This document shows, one piece after another, positions 35,301 through 50,300 of a stretch of DNA of 64,000 bases (the first letter of the stretch is position 1; each line of letters starts with the position of its first letter). The position numbers were made by a program, and so were the translations under genes. The stretch is taken from NCBI GenBank assembly GCA_934047225.1, contig OW203997.1, forward strand, positions 8,046,417 to 8,110,416. Direction: 5' to 3'. Below the pieces are notes generated by a model. It was not told where the DNA came from and ran no database searches. It was given only the letters and a program-made list of their open reading frames with translations. The DNA is from Ypsolopha sequella (taxonomy: Eukaryota > Arthropoda > Insecta > Lepidoptera > Ypsolophidae).

Positions 35301-38300
35301 GGTGGGCATCCTGGTTTTTTGCCTGTGAGCTGTCCTCTTACTCTCCCCCGAATTACTTCGAGGAGTCTCCAAGTAAGATGGTGGTACCACCACAGTCGAG
35401 CCCGGTATCAGCTCTATCACCTGACCCTCTAAAATAATTGAATTAAATTGCTAATTCAATATTCTGTTTTGCCTTAATATTCACCACTTTTTGTAATATA
35501 CCTACAATAAAATAAATTTCAGGCCTGTAACTCACTCCGTCTACGAGCTAGAGACCCGTGACATACGGATGGACAGAAAGAAGAGTGACATAAATAGAGC
35601 TCGGTTTGGCCCCTTGGATCGGGACCCTGAAAAATAAACAAGATATTGAAACTAACGTTCATCCTAGCAGCATCCACGATGTACACGAAGGGCACGTATA
35701 GGCCGGCCATGCCGAACACGTTAGACACGCCGATCAGCATGAACGCGGGGTCACGTAGCAGACTCACGTCCAACATCGACCCAAGTGCAGACTTAAACGA
35801 GGCCGGCAAACCCAGGCAAGGGCAGAGGTCATATTCTGGAACAAATTCCGCATCTGTGATTGATTTGAAAGTCGTGATCACTAATCTAGGGGCAGGGGTG
35901 GATCCAGGATTTGATTTGCCCCCCCCCCCCCCCCCAAATAAATTCTGATAAAGTTTATCACAAAGTAAAAAAGGGAAGTTTTTAGAGGCCTTTAACCTTG
36001 AGGTGCTTTTGGCAAACCTATATATTATATAACTGTGTAAAAGTAGAGTCAAATATATGGAATTAATAGGCGTTTTGGGTTTATATAGGTTTCGGCTAGT
36101 ACCACGGAGACTTGCATTTCAGTGTCCATTCGAAAACACTTCTGACAGCCTTTGGGGTTTCATGTCGTGACGTGCCGATGTATTATGTTACTGCTTAGCT
36201 CACAATTCCCTTTGTTCTCAGTAGTTCTGTTATACAGTTCTGTTAACAGAACTTGTGGGAATTTTTCTTATTACTCGTATTATTGTTTATTGTACACAAA
36301 AAAAGGTATTGGTATCGATTCGGCGCAACACAACTTAACTTATTTGACAGGACTAACCTAATTTTGAGCGTCCCGTCTTTGTCTGTTCGATACAGAAAGA
36401 AAAAGACAGAACGGTTAAATTAAGTTTAGTCCTGTCAAATAAGTTAAAACGTGTTTACCCGAATCAGTGTTAATATAAACTTTGAATGTATACATTTTAG
36501 TACATCGGCGAGCTTTTCTGTCTAAGAGATTTTTTATAGCAAATGGAATGGGTACGGGAGTGCTTAAAAAAAATCGGTAACCATATACATATGTGTACTT
36601 ATACTACAAAACTTAACTAATGACATACTAAAATATTACTGAGATTTTCTTCTGATTTCACTATATGGATCTACTGAGAAAGCCTTCAGCCTAGATCAAA
36701 TATGGATAGTTCGCGATTCGAAAACAGTTTCGAAGAATAGCTATAAAAAGAAGAGGTCAATCACAGTTTTGGCAATTTAAGGTGGATGGTCCAAGGCAAA
36801 TTTGAATTTGAATTTTTGAATAGTCAGTTTTTTTAGAAACAAACTTTTTTAGAATCTAATTTTGTTATTTAAAACTTTTGTAACCCAATATATGAAAGTT
36901 TTAAATTGCAAAATTAGACTGTTAAAACATTTTGTTTTTAAGAAAAACTGAATATTCGAAGTTGATGGAACGTGTGGAAAAAGGTAACAGAATTAAATAA
37001 TAATACTTCTGTCGTCGTTATTGGTTCTCACAAGTTTTTTTTTATAAAAACTACCTTGGACCATCCACTTTAAGTCCACACCCGAAAACACCACACACAC
37101 TCTCTCGGAGATATGTCAGTACACGCGCGCGCGCAGTCACAGACTGTTCGAGTGTCCGGGGGCGCGCACTAACCTCGTGAACAAGGCCCCTCTCAGCCGC
37201 GTGCTTCGTTTACTCAACGGTATGGCTAGAGATCAACCAGAGGTGGATGTTTTCTCTGCATCACTGACCCAAATCCACACATGTGTGGTGAAATACTTGG
37301 AGCAGTAACCATTTTTATTCTAAGTGTATGTATATTTTGATTTTTAATGTATTAAAATTTCTTTCTATTTTCCAAATAAATAAATAATAATAATATGATG
37401 TTGTGTTATTATTTTATACATGTAATGAACTTACGTTCCTGCCTCTCCAGGTCTCCGGTCGCTCTACTCGCGGGCAGACTCAACACAGAGTTCCTGTACC
37501 CCTGCAGCGACTTCTGACTCTGGTACTGGGGCAGATTGAGCACGGACCCGGAATAGAAGATGTCTTTCCGGGACATCGGCCGGACCATCCGGGACGGCTC
37601 CCGGGGACCGGACACGGACAGTTTGGACGTGTACATCACGCTTTCTGAGTCGCCCTGGAATACATGTAAATAGTAATTTTAAAAAAAACCTGGCCTTACA
37701 AGTTGCTTGTATTATTATTAGCTAAAGGTATCAAACCTATAAATGAAACAATAAATTGTACATCTATACCCCAAGCCAGAAATCGAGAGTATCGTTTGAC
37801 AGACACTACTGTCATTTCCCTGAATAATGTGGCCAGATTTATTTCACTAGTGTTTGCATGAAGTGATGGGTTCGATAAATTAATTCGCTCAATAGTATAG
37901 AAAAATGACTAAATTCATTAAGTCAAGAGACAAATTTTACTAATAACGACGTGATTCCAGAAATATAATATGTTTTATTATATATAAAGAGTTTATAAAG
38001 AGTTTTAATACGAGTTGCCTCCAACGAACTACTGTAACAGGACCGTTGATAGCGGCTATGTACCTTTTGCTTAAATTAAAACCTATAACTTTTAATAAGA
38101 TTTATATTTTTGATTTCTTTAATATTTCTTTTTAATTTATTTGTTTCACTCCTACTTAATGACTAAGGTTCGCTGTCATGTAATTCCATATTTTAAATTA
38201 ATACAAAGTAGACGGACATCTACACTACAGTAGACATCATACATTGCCAGCATAAACGCAACCTACTTGTATGCGACTCATTACACTACACAGAGCAGAG

Positions 38301-41300
38301 ATTTACCTCCTCCTACCTCACATACTTATCTCCTACCTTAACCTCCTTAATGCCAAAAGTGGAGTTATGCTGCCTGCGATGTCTTCGACTAAAGGAAGAA
38401 TACAGGAGTAGCTACCGAGCAAAAATATAGCATTCGATGCTACAAATACAAAAGCCACTCTAATAGATATCGTACAGTAGAACAAAGACCAATGTGTCAA
38501 CAAGTATGTTGTGGACGAGATGGCAGCGGAGCACGGAGTCACAATCTTACGCCTGCCTCCGTACCATTGCGAACTCAATCCCATTGAGCTGGTATGGGCG
38601 CAGGTAAAAGGTCATGTTGCCATGAATAACAAAACGTTTAAAATGGCGGAAGTAAAAGGCTTGTTAGAAGAAGGGATAAAAAAAGTAACACCCCAAAAAT
38701 GGAGTGACTGCGTGACTCATGTTATTAAAGAAGAGGACAAAATGTGCCGTCTCGACCACCTAATTGACGGCGTTGTGGATAGTTTTATAATCAATGTTAT
38801 TGATGAAACCAGCACTGATAGTGACACAGTTTTTTCAGATTAATAAATTTAGACACTTAAAAGCTCGATTGTTTTAATTATCATATTGTTATTAAATGTA
38901 GAAACAACAAAAACCAATAATATGTCAATCGATTCATTCGCTAAGTTAATTAATTATTTTATGAAACAAAAATAATTAATTCGTTCACTAAGTGAATGAA
39001 TTTAATTAATACCTTTAGGACATCTCTATTTATTTTTCGTCGTCATCTGGTATCACAGTAAACGTCAAACGATACTCTCGATATTTGGCTTGGGGTATAG
39101 GTCATTTGAACTTTAGTGTGTCTTGTTTATTTGCATAGCGCTGTCTGTCTTTTTCGATAAAGCGATATCGATTTTTATCTTATTTTAAATGTAGTCATAA
39201 AAATTGTACCTCTTCAGGTTTCCGAGTGACAATACATTAATGAAGAAGTGGGAAGACAATATAAAAGATGCGGGAATTCAACTACCTACGTAAAATCAAC
39301 AAAAAAAAAGATGGCATCCCCCTCTCTCAAAATATAAAATTTAGTGGGGAGTGGGACGGTGTGAATTTCTGGAGGCCGGAGGCGCGGGCGGAACTTTTTC
39401 GGACTAAAATAGTTGTTTTATTGATTGATTTCAGAAAAATGTTGACGTGGTATTCTTACTTGTGAAAATAAAGTTCATTATTTCATTGCAGAAAATGCAT
39501 TTTTAAGCTTACATATGTTAAAATAAAATAAAAAACACTTTCTTTGTCGTTTTTCTATTCCCCAATTACCCTGACATGATTGAGAAGTGGACAATTCAAA
39601 GACGTTAACTACATAATATTAATATTTCTGCTTCACTGATTTTAGTTGGAATTGGTTTTTAAAATGATTTAGAGCAATTATCAGCAAAAATAAAGAAGCG
39701 AAAGTTGTTAACTAGAGTTGGATCACTCCAGAGTCATGTTGTGGTTACGTATTCAACCCATCTTAACAATTCTTAATCTACAGCGATCAGAACTATATTA
39801 TTAATTATGATGTCATGTCGTAATCAGCTGTCGAAGCACTTTTCGTATACACAGCATCGATTTAAAGCTTTTGTCCATATAGTTCATAAAGGTGTCAACA
39901 GATTAATTACTAATTTATTAATTTCACTTACTTATTAAATTTGTTTCCAGAAATACATTAATAATTCTTTCTTATATTTTATCGATAGTTATCTAAACAA
40001 AGGTTGAAATGGGACATCACTAAAACTCGATTCTTGTCATTATCATAAAATTCATAAACAATACCGACCAAAAAGGCGACATTTGTATGTAGGTGGTATA
40101 GAAAGACTCCTATTAGTTGTAAAATTATTAGTGTACCCCGCTACCCCCTTGTCCCTCTATTATGTCTGTCCCCGAAAGGAATAGTCATTGTACTTATTAT
40201 AAAAAAAAATAAAACAAAATGTTTATTTCATAACTTAAATCTTAGCACAATACAAGGTAGAGGCCTCTTATTAAGTATAAAAATACCTGTACCAGGAGGT
40301 CTCACTCTCCATAACAAAAATGTTCATTCAATCATTCATTTGTCAGGAACATATTATTTGATCGACTAGTACAACCCGGTCACATTATCTCGAGACCTGG
40401 CGTCGATGACGTCACGTCGCGTCGGCGCTCAGATATAGACGCGCCGTGGCGAGCGCGGGGAGGTGAAAGAAGAACGGGCGGGTGGTTCGGCATTCCAGCG
40501 AGGTCTCGAGATAATGTGACCGGGTTGTAGAAGTCTCTTAAATTTGAAAATCAAACCGGTACGCTCTCAAAGCACTGACATCCAATCCATACATACATAT
40601 CAGTGATCGCTACACAACGAAACCCGTTCAGCAACTCAGAGTTGCAACCCGAGTGTTCCTACACAGCGTGGCGGGCGAAGAATAACATGGTATGTTTATA
40701 ATTAAAGTATTTTCAATGCATGTGCTCGTAAAGGCCCACTTTTTATGCATCAAAACCGAACAGAAAGTCGATTATTTTGCCCTAGGGCTTTATTATTATT
40801 GTTTTTTTAATTTGTTTGCAATGGTTGGCTAACCTGCAGCCTTTCCTGTGTACCATAGATGTTATACTTTTTTTCCCACTGTTTAACGGCTCTGGATACA
40901 ATCCTTTTGAGCCAATCATAATTGAAAGTTCACAAGATTGTATTTGTTTTCATTTCCTCACACTATGCATTGAAAAACGTAGTATGATACACGGGCGTAA
41001 AAGCAATAAATTACTCGGCTACGTTTAAAACACTCGCTACGCTCGTGTTTTAAATCGTCCTCGTAATTTATTCCTTTTCGCCATAGTAGCATAAACTACT
41101 ATTACATAAAGTTGTGTCTTGTAAATAATTATTCAATACTGTTAATTTTTTATTTTTATTAAGTAGAAATTCTGATATTGTTTATACTTACATCACCAGC
41201 ATGACGGTTCACGCTACTCATGGAAGTTTTGGACGCAGCTTTGATGGCTGCTAAGGACGGTTTAAATCTGAGAAAAAAAAAAACAAAAAAAAAATAATAT

Positions 41301-44300
41301 AAATTATATCTAATTTAACAAAATGCTATTTGGGACGTGGGCAACACTTATGCGTGTAAAAGGGGGGGAGATGATGTCTCTGGCCATAATCTGAATCTTA
41401 ATTCAACTGAACAATCCGTAGAACAGGCAACACTCGGACACCCTCTTTTCACCGATGATTTTTGCGTCCCAACGTGAATCGCCAATAATCACCATATGCC
41501 GTGGGTACAAATACATGCTTATTAAGGCATGCAAGTTTACCTTGCGTTTTTTTTCACCGCTAAGCAAGGTTTGAGTATACAAATACTATGCACATAAATT
41601 CCGTAAAACTCATAGGTAAATAATGCTCGACCAGGCAGAATTCGAGCCTGGGTCTATGGTTAAGGTGATATATCGTCCGTGCAAAGGTCCCCGTCACTCC
41701 AGGCGGATAGACCCGTAGTGCGAGAAGGACAGAATCGGGGAAAATTGACAAAAAGACGGTTTTAAATCAATACAAAATCAACTACAATAGCTATGAAAAC
41801 TTCCATAACCAGGAATTTAGGTATTGTTAAAACCCATCTAAATAAAAATTTTTGAAGTCTGTATGCTATCCCAATTTGTCAGAATATCAAAAAAGTGTAA
41901 ATTTAGGCCTCATTTCAATAATTATTTCTATCGAGTGAAATATTGTTATATACTAATTTATTTAACTTGGGACTTCTTTTGAACAGCAGACAAACAACTT
42001 TAAAAAGTCGATTTTGACGATACACCCCCTTAAGAGTCTAAAATACAATCAAAAATACACTCTCACCTATCTCCAGTGCTCTGTTTTCTCTGTCTGTCGA
42101 AGAAGGGCACAGACCCGTTTTTAGGTAGCCCCGGCCCCTGCGTGCTGAAGGCGGGAGAAGAGACGTTTCGGGACATAGGGTTCTGTGGTGGAGCGATGCT
42201 GTTACTGCCTACTGCAGTGCCGTTTTCATTCTGAAATAAATTAAACGGTCCTAATAATGTTGTGTCCTTACAAGCGCTAGTGGACGGGTCCCGTCTATGA
42301 CGCAGTAAATCGACATGCGGTTCTAAAGTGGTCAAATGACACGTTCCGGGCTCGACTGTGGAGGTACCACCATCTTACTTGGAGACCCCGTCGAAGTAAT
42401 TCGGGGGAGAGTAAGAAGATAGCTCACAGGCAAAAAACCAGGAGGCCCACCATGCCTGGGACCGATGAAGATATAAATAATTTGTATAGTATAAGTTTTA
42501 GTATGTAACAGATATGTTTAAAAAATGATATGATCTTGATAAGTTTCTTGCCCTTCTTAGCAAGACTAATCGAATGGGCGGAGGTAGGCATGTATTTATA
42601 TATGTAACCTATTAGTTTGTAGTATATAGGCTGGGATTTAGTCTACCGTTCGGGTTGTTGATTATATTTCACCTTGTATAATTATATATTTTACTTATCA
42701 TTTGAATCGTATATATATAGCTGCATAAATTAAATAAACCTTTATGTTAGTTGTGTAAGTTTATTATTTTATTAAATATATCTTTATAAGATTAAATTTG
42801 ACTCGTAAAAAGTGTATATTATGTATACCTACTTTACTAAATAAACTATTTGAATTTGTCTGGAAAATGAGAAACGATACAGTTATCTCGCTTACTTACA
42901 CGGCGTCATCCCTTTCCTGAGCTGTCATATTACTACACTGAATAAAATAATGAGTTTAGTGACCATGATCACTGGCTCGCCTTATTTTGTGGTCATTTGG
43001 TGGCTAAAATACCACCAGTCTGTCGCCAAAACTTCGGCCATTAGTCGGCAGGATACAACACGATGAGGTTGTGTAGGTACAGTGGGCATCTGAACATGTT
43101 GTGTTGTGTCGGCCCTCACACCAGTACCTAATTAAATAATACCTTCTTCTCTCCGCTGTCCCACGTCGCCCGCGCCTCTATTACGCCAAGCCAGGGCCAC
43201 AGCTTCAGGCTTCTTGCTGCGCTTCCAGGCGGTTTTTGCGACGAGATTTGCCCTGCCACGACACTCGTCGGCGCCTTCCACCGCATCGGATGTATAGCCC
43301 GCTCGCTTACTCAAAGCGCCCGATACTAGGTTCGTCCTGTGCGCTCGATCACTGTTTCAAACCACCCGCCTCCCAGTAAACCGCCGTCGCGAGAGCGCAA
43401 GTCACTCAAAGGCGGACAAGACGCGCGAGCGGCGACCCATGGCCGGCTCTATACAACTTCATACATTTGTTAAGAACCGCTTGGCGCGCCTCTCAAAGCC
43501 TGAAACTGTGGCTGAGGGATTATGGTGGGTAATTTGGGCACAGTGGGCATTCCGGGCATGTTAGTTTGTGTCAGCACTTGCACCAATGCTTAATTAAACA
43601 ATATAGTTACCTTCTTCTTCTCTCCGCCGTCCCCTGTCACCCGCGCCTCGGTAATGGTGGGTAGTGTGGGCACAGTGGGCACTCCGGACATGTTGGGTTG
43701 TGTCGGCACTCGCGCCAACGCTTCCAGGTTCAGTGACGAATGGACCCCTGGATCGATGTTCAGAGGGGCCTGGAAATCGGTAAGATATGTGACAGTGTTA
43801 GTCAAAAACGAAGAAAGAGACAAAACTATACGAATAATATATCATATTACGTCTGGCTCGCGTTGGTTTATCCATTTTGTCTTTTTAGGGTTCCGTATTT
43901 TCTTTTGTTATCTCCATCTCCATGGTTAAAAAGAGCAACAATTGACGTTTGCTCATATTGTCATAAGTAAGTAAGTATCTATAAAGATACCTACCTAGTT
44001 ACGTTTGTGTGTATTCCATTATTTTACGAATTTGTCGCAAAGCATTTCGATATCATAAGGCATTATCAATATTTATTTAGACTACCTGTACATCTAATTT
44101 TCTATATGCTTGCATAAGACGGGAATGACGGTGTACGTAAAAACCCTTACAGGTATCTGATACACCTTATTATTGTAAAATATGTATTTCTTTTTGGTTA
44201 TTAAATAAGAAAATAAATAAAATAAAAAATACCCAAAGGGTAACCAACGGGACCCTATTACTAAGACTCCGCTGTCCGTCCATCTGTCCGTCTGTCACCA

Positions 44301-47300
44301 GGCTGTATCTCATGAACCGTGATAGTTAGACAGTTGAAATTTTTACAGATGATGTATTTCTGTTGCCGCTATACCAACAAATACTAAAAAACAGAATAAA
44401 ATAAATATGTAAGGGAGCTCGACTACAACAGACATGTCTTTTTGCGTTTTTATAGATAATGGTACGGAACCCTTCGTGCGCGAGTACGACTCGCACTTGG
44501 CCGGTTTTATTTAAATTGCCATATCGTTAGATCTCCTTCTTTTCTATCAACGTGTAACAATATTAAGGATTTAAGGCGTCGGCGTCTATCAACCCAGTAA
44601 AACAATTTTAGTTACCAGCTAAACACTGATTTGGAAAACCATATTTGTGTAAATGTGTTTTTAAAGAATAACGTTAATCATGTTTTAAAAAATATGTTCT
44701 ACAAGCTCTTAATATTCTTTGTTTTTAAGGATAAATATATTTCAGAAGGATATATTCCAGTTGAGTTCCGATGATGCCGGGCCCAGGTTGCGCCTTAAGG
44801 CGTATGACCACGCTAAATAAGCAACTCGATGTGTGTCGGTACAAATATCAACGGAAACGACATGGAAATAATGTTCATTTCAGCGTGCCTTGAAAAGTGG
44901 CTGTTACGACAACCACTGCTTCTCCGGCTAGAGCAAAATAGGAACAGAAAAAAATTTTTGAACTGAAATTTTTTAGATCTAAAAATTTCCTATAATTTGG
45001 TGAAATAATAATTAAAATCGCTTTAGGCGTTTGGAAGGAGTAAGAGAATTCTTGTGTTAATCATGTGAAACTTTTGATTTTTTTTGTCAAAACTTACAAC
45101 AGAAAAACAATTTATGAAACATAAAATTTATTTTTGACTCTATAATGCCTATCATATATTTTTATGAAAGTTTTTGGACCACCCGTGTGGGAGGAGTAGG
45201 CCTTCAAAGACAGGTCCAAATGGCAGTTGGCGTACCCATTCGCCTTAAATATATCTTGAGACCATTTTATTGTGTATATCTTAATATTATCACTATAATA
45301 ACACCGATTCGATGTAACACGTTGAACTTATTAGACAGGACTAAACTTAATTTAAGCGTTCTGTCTTTTTCTTCATGTATCGAAAAGACAAAGACAGGAC
45401 GTTCAAAATAAGGTTAGTTGTGTCAAATAAGTTAAGTTGTGTCTTGCCGAATCGACACAATTATCAATATTATCACACATGCAAGATGAAATTGAATCAA
45501 CCGCCCGAATTCAAACTGGAGACTTGATTAGTGATCAGGAACAAGGTTCAATGATCCTTTGTTTCGAAATCATACATTTTTGTTTGTTCCCGTACCAACT
45601 GGACTAGTTCAAATACAATTCCTAGTACAGGCAATAGAGCAGCAAAATTTTTTTTTTTATTTCACCTGTCTGAAAAAGGAGATGGTCAGCATCGGCCTTA
45701 ACCGCGTACATGAAATAAATTTATACTATAATTTCTGTTAGATTTATTCGTAGCTAGTTTCACTTTCACAATAACACGGACACACATATTAAAATAATAT
45801 AAGTACTTAATGTCGCAGCCAGTCATGAGAGCGAACACCGAACGAAACGAAAGGGCGCCATCTACCAAATAGTCCACAAACTACGCTTCCAGCGTGCTTT
45901 GATAGAGTCATGCGTGACGCAATCGGCAGTCACAGCTTTTTATTTCACGATTCATGCTTTTCTTCTGGATTCTTATAGATATTACATTACGACTGACATT
46001 TGAGCATGACCCTTTTAAATATATCAGAATCATCGTGAAACATTGTTACAACCATGAACGGTGGTTACAACTATGAACGTTTCAAACGCGCTTAAGTTTA
46101 TTTTCGCAATGCCATATGAAAATAAAGTCAAAATAAAAACGATTTATCATAAAAAGTTATTATAAGATGGTGTCCATTTTAAATGGATAGTCAAACCGTG
46201 TTATTTTCATTCACCACAATATATTTGTGTACACTCTTAAGGCATTTTGCTTATGGGGAACTGACCGTCTCCTTTAAACATTGTTCCCGGTTACTAACTG
46301 AGTCTCCAGCTGTTGATTAAATGTCACCTTATATAATGAATGGGAAAATATTATCAAAACAGAATAACCAATAGCTAGGCTACTCACTCCCATATAAATA
46401 TTAAATCATTCTACAATGTAATGCTACAAATGAGAGTGTGAGGTATTCTTTGTGATAATGAACCGAAAGCGCAGTCTTCAAATGTCTGTTTCAAGTTAGC
46501 AACTCATGATATTGATTGATAAGTATACAGTTTACACACCCAAACGAAATACAAACATACATAATGATATGTGTCATTAAGGCGTTGAATGCTACGAAAG
46601 TGCTGCCACTTAAGAAAAAAAAAAACATTTCTTACTATAATCTTACATAATAATAGATATTAAAAATCTGCTCAAGTAAATGTCTAGAAATAGCAATGAA
46701 CTACTTTAACAAAGCAAAGTTTTCAGAAACAACGTCTTTTTATAGCTAGAATTTTAACTTATGCCAAAAGCGGCCGTTTTTAGCAAAGTTAAAATTTTAG
46801 TTCATCGAAGACTTTGCGAAAACTATGCTATTTAAAAACAATTCATTGCTATTTCTAGACATTTAATTGAGGGTTTTCAGTAACTATTTCGGTAGTTAAG
46901 TAATGATATTTTGTGGCAGCACTTTCGCAGCATAAAGCGCCTTAAATTAGTTGTCCAGATGATCATTACCACATTAACACCTGGTCAAAACACAGGCATT
47001 TGTCTGCCCAGTAATATGGTACTTGACATATCCATTTATTATCTGTTTAATTAATAAAGACCAACTAAAATTTAAACTCAAAAAGCTACAAGGATGTAAA
47101 TTTCTAGTGACGTCATCATCCTTCAAGAGAACCATTTTTAGAAAATGCGATGTATTTCGTAATAAAAACATATAATCATAGATAGATATGCAAGTCTGGC
47201 AGTCTACCGTTGCGTTCGAGGGAGAGCAGTTTATTTTTGGTGAAAATTGCAGTTTTTCTCGATAACTACTTTCCAAAATCTGTGAATGGTGAAGTAAAAA

Positions 47301-50300
47301 GCTTCAAAAGTTAGGGTGAGTCTCCTAAAGCCGTTTTCTTGTAGCTAATACCAGACCGGTTTGAACTTGTTTATATCAGTATAAGGTCAACGACATACTT
47401 AAATGTACGGAAGGTTTTGATGAGCTTTTTTTGTGTTTTAATTTTTTGAGTTTTTTGACATGCCAGCGAAGCCAAAGGCCGAATCGGGTTAGCCCTGTTT
47501 TTGACAGAGCTCTCAGACCCTGTTTTGTTATATCTTTTTCCGGCCGAATTGCCAATACCCTTTTTATATAAGAGTGAAAAGTTAAGAGGCTCTAAGGGCA
47601 GACTAGATTTACACATATTTTTTTCATGTGTCCTGTTTAGTGTCCCACTGCTGGGCAAAAGCCTCCCTTGCTGATATCACATACCGCGGTCCTGTGCTGC
47701 TTCCGACCACCCAGGTAAAAATCAATGGAGATCGTCCCGCCATCGCCTTTTTGGTCTGGCTGGCCGTCGATAGCCGTCGTCTGGCACCCACTCGGTCTCG
47801 ATTTTCATCCACCAATCTGAGTGCATACGACAAACGTGGCCAGCCCAGTTCCATTTTAATTTTGCAGTCTGCACACCAACGTCAGCAATTCGAGTTTTAG
47901 AGCGCAATTCAGTTTTGGATACGGTCAACTCGTGCTGCGCTCCATTGCTTATTGGCAAACTTTGAGTTTGGACCTCTGATGCTCGGTCAGTGACCACGTT
48001 TGTGAACCGTAGGTAAGAACAGGGAGGATACAATGTCAACAAGTTAACGCTTTTGTGACAATGGAAGGTTGCGCTACATCAGCTCTTTCATGGACCAGTA
48101 GCTCTACCAGGCGTTTTAGATACGTCTATCGATCTCTGTCTTGCCTATTGTCGAAGGAAACTACCTGGCTGGCTGAAATAGATGTATTAGTTGACATATT
48201 GTATTACCTCCCCATCTAACTCAACTCTATGTCGCCTGCTGTTAATCATTATTTAATTTTTGTACCGATTCATCTTAAGTCCAACCTCAAGGCTCACTAA
48301 GCTTAGTTCCTGAAGCATGTTTTCCAGCTCTGTTGCCTATGAAGCGAACAAGATGATATCGTCAGCGAAGCGGAGGTTTGTGAGCCTCCTGCCACCAACG
48401 TCCACGCCCTTGGTAGTCCATGAATCCAGCAGCTTCTGGAACACTTCTTCAAGTGTACATGTGAAAAATTCGGGGGACAGAGGATACATTATAGCTACAA
48501 GAAAACGGCTTTAAGGTTAAACGTCAGATAGATTAACGCAAAGTGCACTTGTTTAGAAATTTAAAATTGAAAAGCATTTTGTTCTCTGCCATTTGACGTT
48601 TATAAAGCAAGAATAAGAAATTGTATACACAATTAGTCATGAAAACCAACTTAAAATGCTGTTTTAACTTTGTTTGGACAAGATCACGACTAATTGTGCA
48701 TTAAATTTCAAACTCATGCTTTATAAACCTCACTAATACTGAACTATTGGTGTTAACAGCCACATTCCAAAATTTTTTTTAATTTTTAGCTTCTAGACAA
48801 GAAATACAAAGTTAGGTTAAGCACTTTTTGCTAAGCGACTGACGTTTAACCTTAAGAGACTAACCCTAACTTTTGGAGCATTTAACTTCTGCATTCACAG
48901 ATTTTGGAAAAAATGTATAGTCATCAAGAAAAACAGCAATTTCCCCAAAATACTGCTCCCCCAAACGCATCGGCGCTCACCTGCCAGACTTGCATTACTA
49001 TATACATTAAACAAACCAAAACGCAGCTCGTGTACACTTTTTTGGTATAAAATTGCGTGAGATTTATGCTGCCAGCTCTCACTCTAAAATTTACCTGTTT
49101 TTCTTTATGCTTGGCATCTTTGTTTAACAACACTGAGCGCCCATAACTTTTAAATTTCCGGGGCTAAGGAAAATTCGTTTCGATTTAATTTATAGTATTT
49201 CGTAATTTTAGGATTCCGTCCGTCGATATAACAAAATTCAACCCTGTCAAGTAACCCATTCCTTTGGAACACCTCAACCAAAACGAAAAATCCCACACAG
49301 ATATTTTCAGTAAAGTGCATATTCTTACAGTATCATGTACCTTGAGGCGCTTCTCCATCGTTCCATCAGGCAGTTGCACCACAAAGTACGAGCCTCCTAT
49401 AGAACCTCTTTCCATCTGCATGCGTTTCTCTTCAGCCATCCTTTGCAGAAGTGGTTTCTCGCCAGATGTCTATTATTTAAAAACTAATATTAGAACTTAT
49501 CATCAAAGGAATGTTGAGGAACATTAAGGTTCGGCGCTCGGGCTCGCGGGCAAAACAGGGTTCAGCTACAAAATAGATACAACCAGAAGGCCGACTCGAC
49601 GACGGAGCGAAAATGATTCACCCAAGTCGGCCTTTTTAGATCCCCTGGTCATCTAAAAAGGCTGACTTGGGTGAATCATAAAATTAATTGAAAGTAGGAT
49701 GGAGTCAGAGTTTTTTCACGCGTGCAAAAGAGACGGCATTAGAACGGAATCATAATATGATTCAACCAAAGCGGCCTTTTTAGAGGACCTGGGAGATCGT
49801 CGTACGTACGCGTCTATGTGTGCGTGCGCCTGTTTTCGTAATTCGGAGTAAACATTCTGTAAGTGGTTATTTTGTGGTTCAGCGTTCTCACCTTTGATGT
49901 TACAATTTCGAAACAAAATTAATAACATTTGCTACTCGATAACATGAAGTACCTGGGTTGATGAGAAAATTGCAGTAAAATTTTATAGTTACTTCAGAAA
50001 AAAATCTAGAATTTCAAGAAAAACGCTCCTATATTCATGGTCGCGGCCCCCAGTAATCCGCGAGCTGTCAAGGTGAGGGGTTGCTATTTTTCTCATCATC
50101 CCATCTTATCGAGTAGCAAATGTTATTTATTTTGTTTAGAAATTGTAACATTTACTACCATCAAAATTGAGAACGCCGAACCCTGTTTTTCCCGAGCCCG
50201 AGAGCCGACCCTTAAAAAGAATGGAGGAAATCAGATAGCCCCAAAATATTTGAGGTTAGATGAGCAGATAGCAGAGAATGTTTGAAGCCAAAATTATAGT

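Noticed and set aside
35919..35935. Poly-C run as a functional element (also near 2668, 5090 and 9551)
   Set aside because: Homopolymer runs next to a GGATCCAGG-type motif recur at repeat ends; they look like repeat borders or sequencing-prone tracts rather than regulatory sites.
37403..37648. Plus-strand 81-codon reading frame
   Set aside because: Antisense shadow of transporter exon 6.
38333..38584. Minus-strand reading frame over the transposase
   Set aside because: Shadow of the plus-strand DDE transposase remnant.
43654..43970. Plus-strand reading frames over exon 3
   Set aside because: Antisense to a splice-verified exon, with no domain.
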